DNA of 23,752 nucleotides from an uncultured Treponema sp. (GTDB lineage Bacteria > Spirochaetota > Spirochaetia > Treponematales > Treponemataceae), in the NCBI GenBank assembly GCA_937923945.1, contig CALDWC010000169.1, positions 1 through 23,752 on the forward strand. Reading direction: 5' to 3'. The notes beneath the pieces are model-generated. The model was not told the origin of the DNA, did not search any database, and was given only the letters and a program-made list of their open reading frames with translations. Of the stretch, positions 22,132-23,752 are shown in pieces; position 1 is the stretch's first letter, and each line of letters starts with the position of its first letter. The position numbers and the translations under genes were made by a program.

Positions 22132-23667
22132 ATGGTTGAAATAAAAAATTTACATCCACTTGAAGTTAAAGTTTTAAATTCGTTCGAAGTTGGTGATCAT
22201 TTAACCAATGAGATTTTAGACAGTAAACTGGGTTTTAAAGAAGGACACGCAAATCAGGTTTTTTCCTGGTTGCAAATGAAAGGTTTACTTACCGAGATCA
22301 GCAGAACGACGGAAGTTTTTTATGAACTTACGGATATCGGTGAATCGTATGTAAAAAACGGCTTAACGATTATCCGCGTTGTGAAATTGCTCGCGCAGGG
22401 AAAACCGCTTTCATTGCCGGCAATCGCCCAAGCGCTCGACGTGGAAAACAAAGAAATCGGAACGGCATTCGGGCAGCTTTCAAAAGAAGGTTGCGTTTCG
22501 ATGGATGAAAATAAAAATGCCGTATTTATCAGCATGCCAACTGATAAAAAATATACGTTACAGGAAGCGCTCATTAAGAAAGCACGTGAAATAATCGATA
22601 AAACATTACCGGAAAAGACGCTTTCACCGGATGAAATCGCCGCAATAAAATCGATTGCAAAAAAACGCGGCACGGGAGACGCTTTTAAAATTGTCGAACG
22701 AGACAAAGTGGTATTTGCTCTCAATGAAAACGCGGCACCGATACAGCAGGAACTGAAAAAACAACACATCACCGGCGATGAAGTAGGTCAGCTCACCGCC
22801 GAGATGCTGAAAACCGGTAGCTGGAAAGAGGCAACCTTCCGAAGCTACAATATCGGGCTTCCGCCTGCACGGCTCATTCCGGGACGAGAAAATTCATACG
22901 CGCGCTTTTTGGAAAATGTCAAGGACAAGCTCGCGAATTTGGGCTTTGAAGAAATCGAAGGAGATCTGGTGCAGTCAGACTTTTGGAACTCTGACGCCCT
23001 TTTTATGCCGCAGTTTCACGCCGCCCGCGATATTCACGATGTGTACTATATTAAAAATCCGACCCATGCAAAAACTATCGAAGAGCCGTATTTAACGAAT
23101 GTAATTAAAGTGCATGAAAACGGCGGCAACACGGGAAGCCGCGGGTGGAATTATACGTTCAATGTAAATTTTACCAAGCAGCTTTTACTACGCAGTCAAA
23201 GCACGGCATGTTCGGTAAAAAAACTTGCAACGGCGAAAGTACCCGGAAAGTATTTTACCATCTCGCGCTGTTTTCGCTACGATAAAGTTGACGCGACCCA
23301 CCTTTCCGACTTTTATCAACTTGACGGAATTATTTTAGGCGAGAATGTCAACTTGCGCACACTTTTGGGAATGCTCAAAATGTTTGCCGTTGAAATCGCC
23401 GGAGCGACCGAAGTAAAATACGTCGGTGCTTATTTTCCATTTACAGAACCGTCCATCGAAGTGCATGTAAAGCATCCGGTTCTCGGCTGGTTTGAACTGG
23501 GAGGTGCGGGCATCCTCCGCCCCGAAGTTACAAAACCGCAAGGCGTTGACGTTCCGGTACTCGCCTGGGGACTCGGCATCGACCGCATGGCGCTCCTTGC
23601 ACTCGGCGCAAACGATTTGCGCGAGCTTTTCAGTTACGACATAGAAAAAGTTCGCTTACGCAAATAA
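22132..23667 (+). CDS. pheS: phenylalanyl-tRNA synthetase alpha subunit, archaeal/eukaryotic type
   Basis: Catalytic subunit of the alpha2beta2 enzyme charging tRNA-Phe. At 511 aa it is much longer than the usual bacterial PheS (about 330-350 aa). Residues about 1-180 are small winged-helix-like tRNA/DNA-binding modules (LHPLEVKVLNSF, then TEVFYELTDIGESYVKNG) typical of archaeal and eukaryotic PheS. The class II core follows: FWNSDALFMPQFHAARD, GSRGWNYTF, motif 2 around SRCFRYDKVDATHLSDFYQ, and the motif 3 region VLAWGLGIDRMALL. Spirochaetes are known to carry this archaeal-genre enzyme through ancient transfer. The partner pheT is not in the window; the downstream 85 bases hold only a repeat. 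Confidence 0.95.
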   Translation: MVEIKNLHPLEVKVLNSFEVGDHLTNEILDSKLGFKEGHANQVFSWLQMKGLLTEISRTTEVFYELTDIGESYVKNGLTIIRVVKLLAQGKPLSLPAIAQALDVENKEIGTAFGQLSKEGCVSMDENKNAVFISMPTDKKYTLQEALIKKAREIIDKTLPEKTLSPDEIAAIKSIAKKRGTGDAFKIVERDKVVFALNENAAPIQQELKKQHITGDEVGQLTAEMLKTGSWKEATFRSYNIGLPPARLIPGRENSYARFLENVKDKLANLGFEEIEGDLVQSDFWNSDALFMPQFHAARDIHDVYYIKNPTHAKTIEEPYLTNVIKVHENGGNTGSRGWNYTFNVNFTKQLLLRSQSTACSVKKLATAKVPGKYFTISRCFRYDKVDATHLSDFYQLDGIILGENVNLRTLLGMLKMFAVEIAGATEVKYVGAYFPFTEPSIEVHVKHPVLGWFELGGAGILRPEVTKPQGVDVPVLAWGLGIDRMALLALGANDLRELFSYDIEKVRLRK

Positions 23668-23697
23668 ACGAAAAAACCGTCCGCGTACTTCACGTGA

Positions 23698-23736
23698 GGA
23701 GGCACTGATTAATTCAATCGAGAATTGAGGGCATCT
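23698..23736 (+). repeat. dispersed repeat copy 3 (segment A)
   Basis: Starting 30 bases after the pheS stop, GGCACTGATTAATTCAATCG (23701-23720) continues to GAGAATTGAGGGCATCT. It matches copy 2 except for one base of length and the base before CACTG, and it matches copy 1 in its left half. The window ends before any segment B could be seen. Confidence 0.75.
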
Positions 23737-23752
23737 TTCAAAACCTCGGGTT

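Overview
The window reads as chromosomal DNA from a treponeme (Spirochaetota), probably a host-associated species other than T. pallidum. The clues are a cytidylate kinase fused in frame to ribosomal protein S1 (an arrangement I know from Treponema), a long archaeal-type phenylalanyl-tRNA synthetase alpha subunit (typical of spirochaetes), a glycine hydroxymethyltransferase with the chlamydial/treponemal insertion, four lipoproteins with loose spirochaetal lipoboxes, and moderately AT-rich DNA. Species assignment is inference. I see no rRNA, tRNA, CRISPR array, phage or intact transposase.

Layout. 1-2030: rpsB-tsf behind a strong promoter and a 120-nt leader, closed by a terminator shared with a convergent NtrC-type sigma54 response regulator (2043-3410, minus). 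3508-9151 (minus): a lipoprotein, a membrane-anchored TPR protein, the cmk-rpsA fusion, a receiver-like/possible PilZ protein and an exported protein. 9257-9408: three consecutive hairpins that include a dispersed repeat. 9419-11450 (minus): a PD-(D/E)XK Holliday-resolvase-like membrane protein, an M15 peptidase and a small lipoprotein. This block is bracketed by inverted copies of the repeat. 11665-14313 (minus): glyA and a two-domain lipoprotein. 14498-17378 (plus): gltX-glyQS. 17566-18470 (plus): a STAS antagonist plus a HATPase anti-sigma kinase pair. 18587-18955: a VOC protein, convergent with a dihydroorotase gene (minus). 20179-21814 (minus): an OmpL47-like exported protein and an OmpA-like lipoprotein. 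22132-23667 (plus): pheS, followed by a third repeat copy.

Functionally this is mostly translation (S2, EF-Ts, S1, GluRS, GlyRS, PheRS), nucleotide and one-carbon metabolism (Cmk, PyrC, GlyA), regulation (sigma54 activator, partner-switching pair) and the cell envelope. Two features stand out. First, several minus-strand genes lack a Shine-Dalgarno sequence and have a well-formed -10 element five to fourteen bases before the ATG, which predicts leaderless or near-leaderless mRNAs (cmk-rpsA and pyrC most clearly). Second, a three-member repeat family is present, two copies of which flank the nuclease/peptidase block in mirror orientation. Start codons were reassigned for rpsB, tsf, glyA, gltX, glyQS, the HATPase gene and the nuclease gene on the basis of ribosome binding sites and family N-termini.
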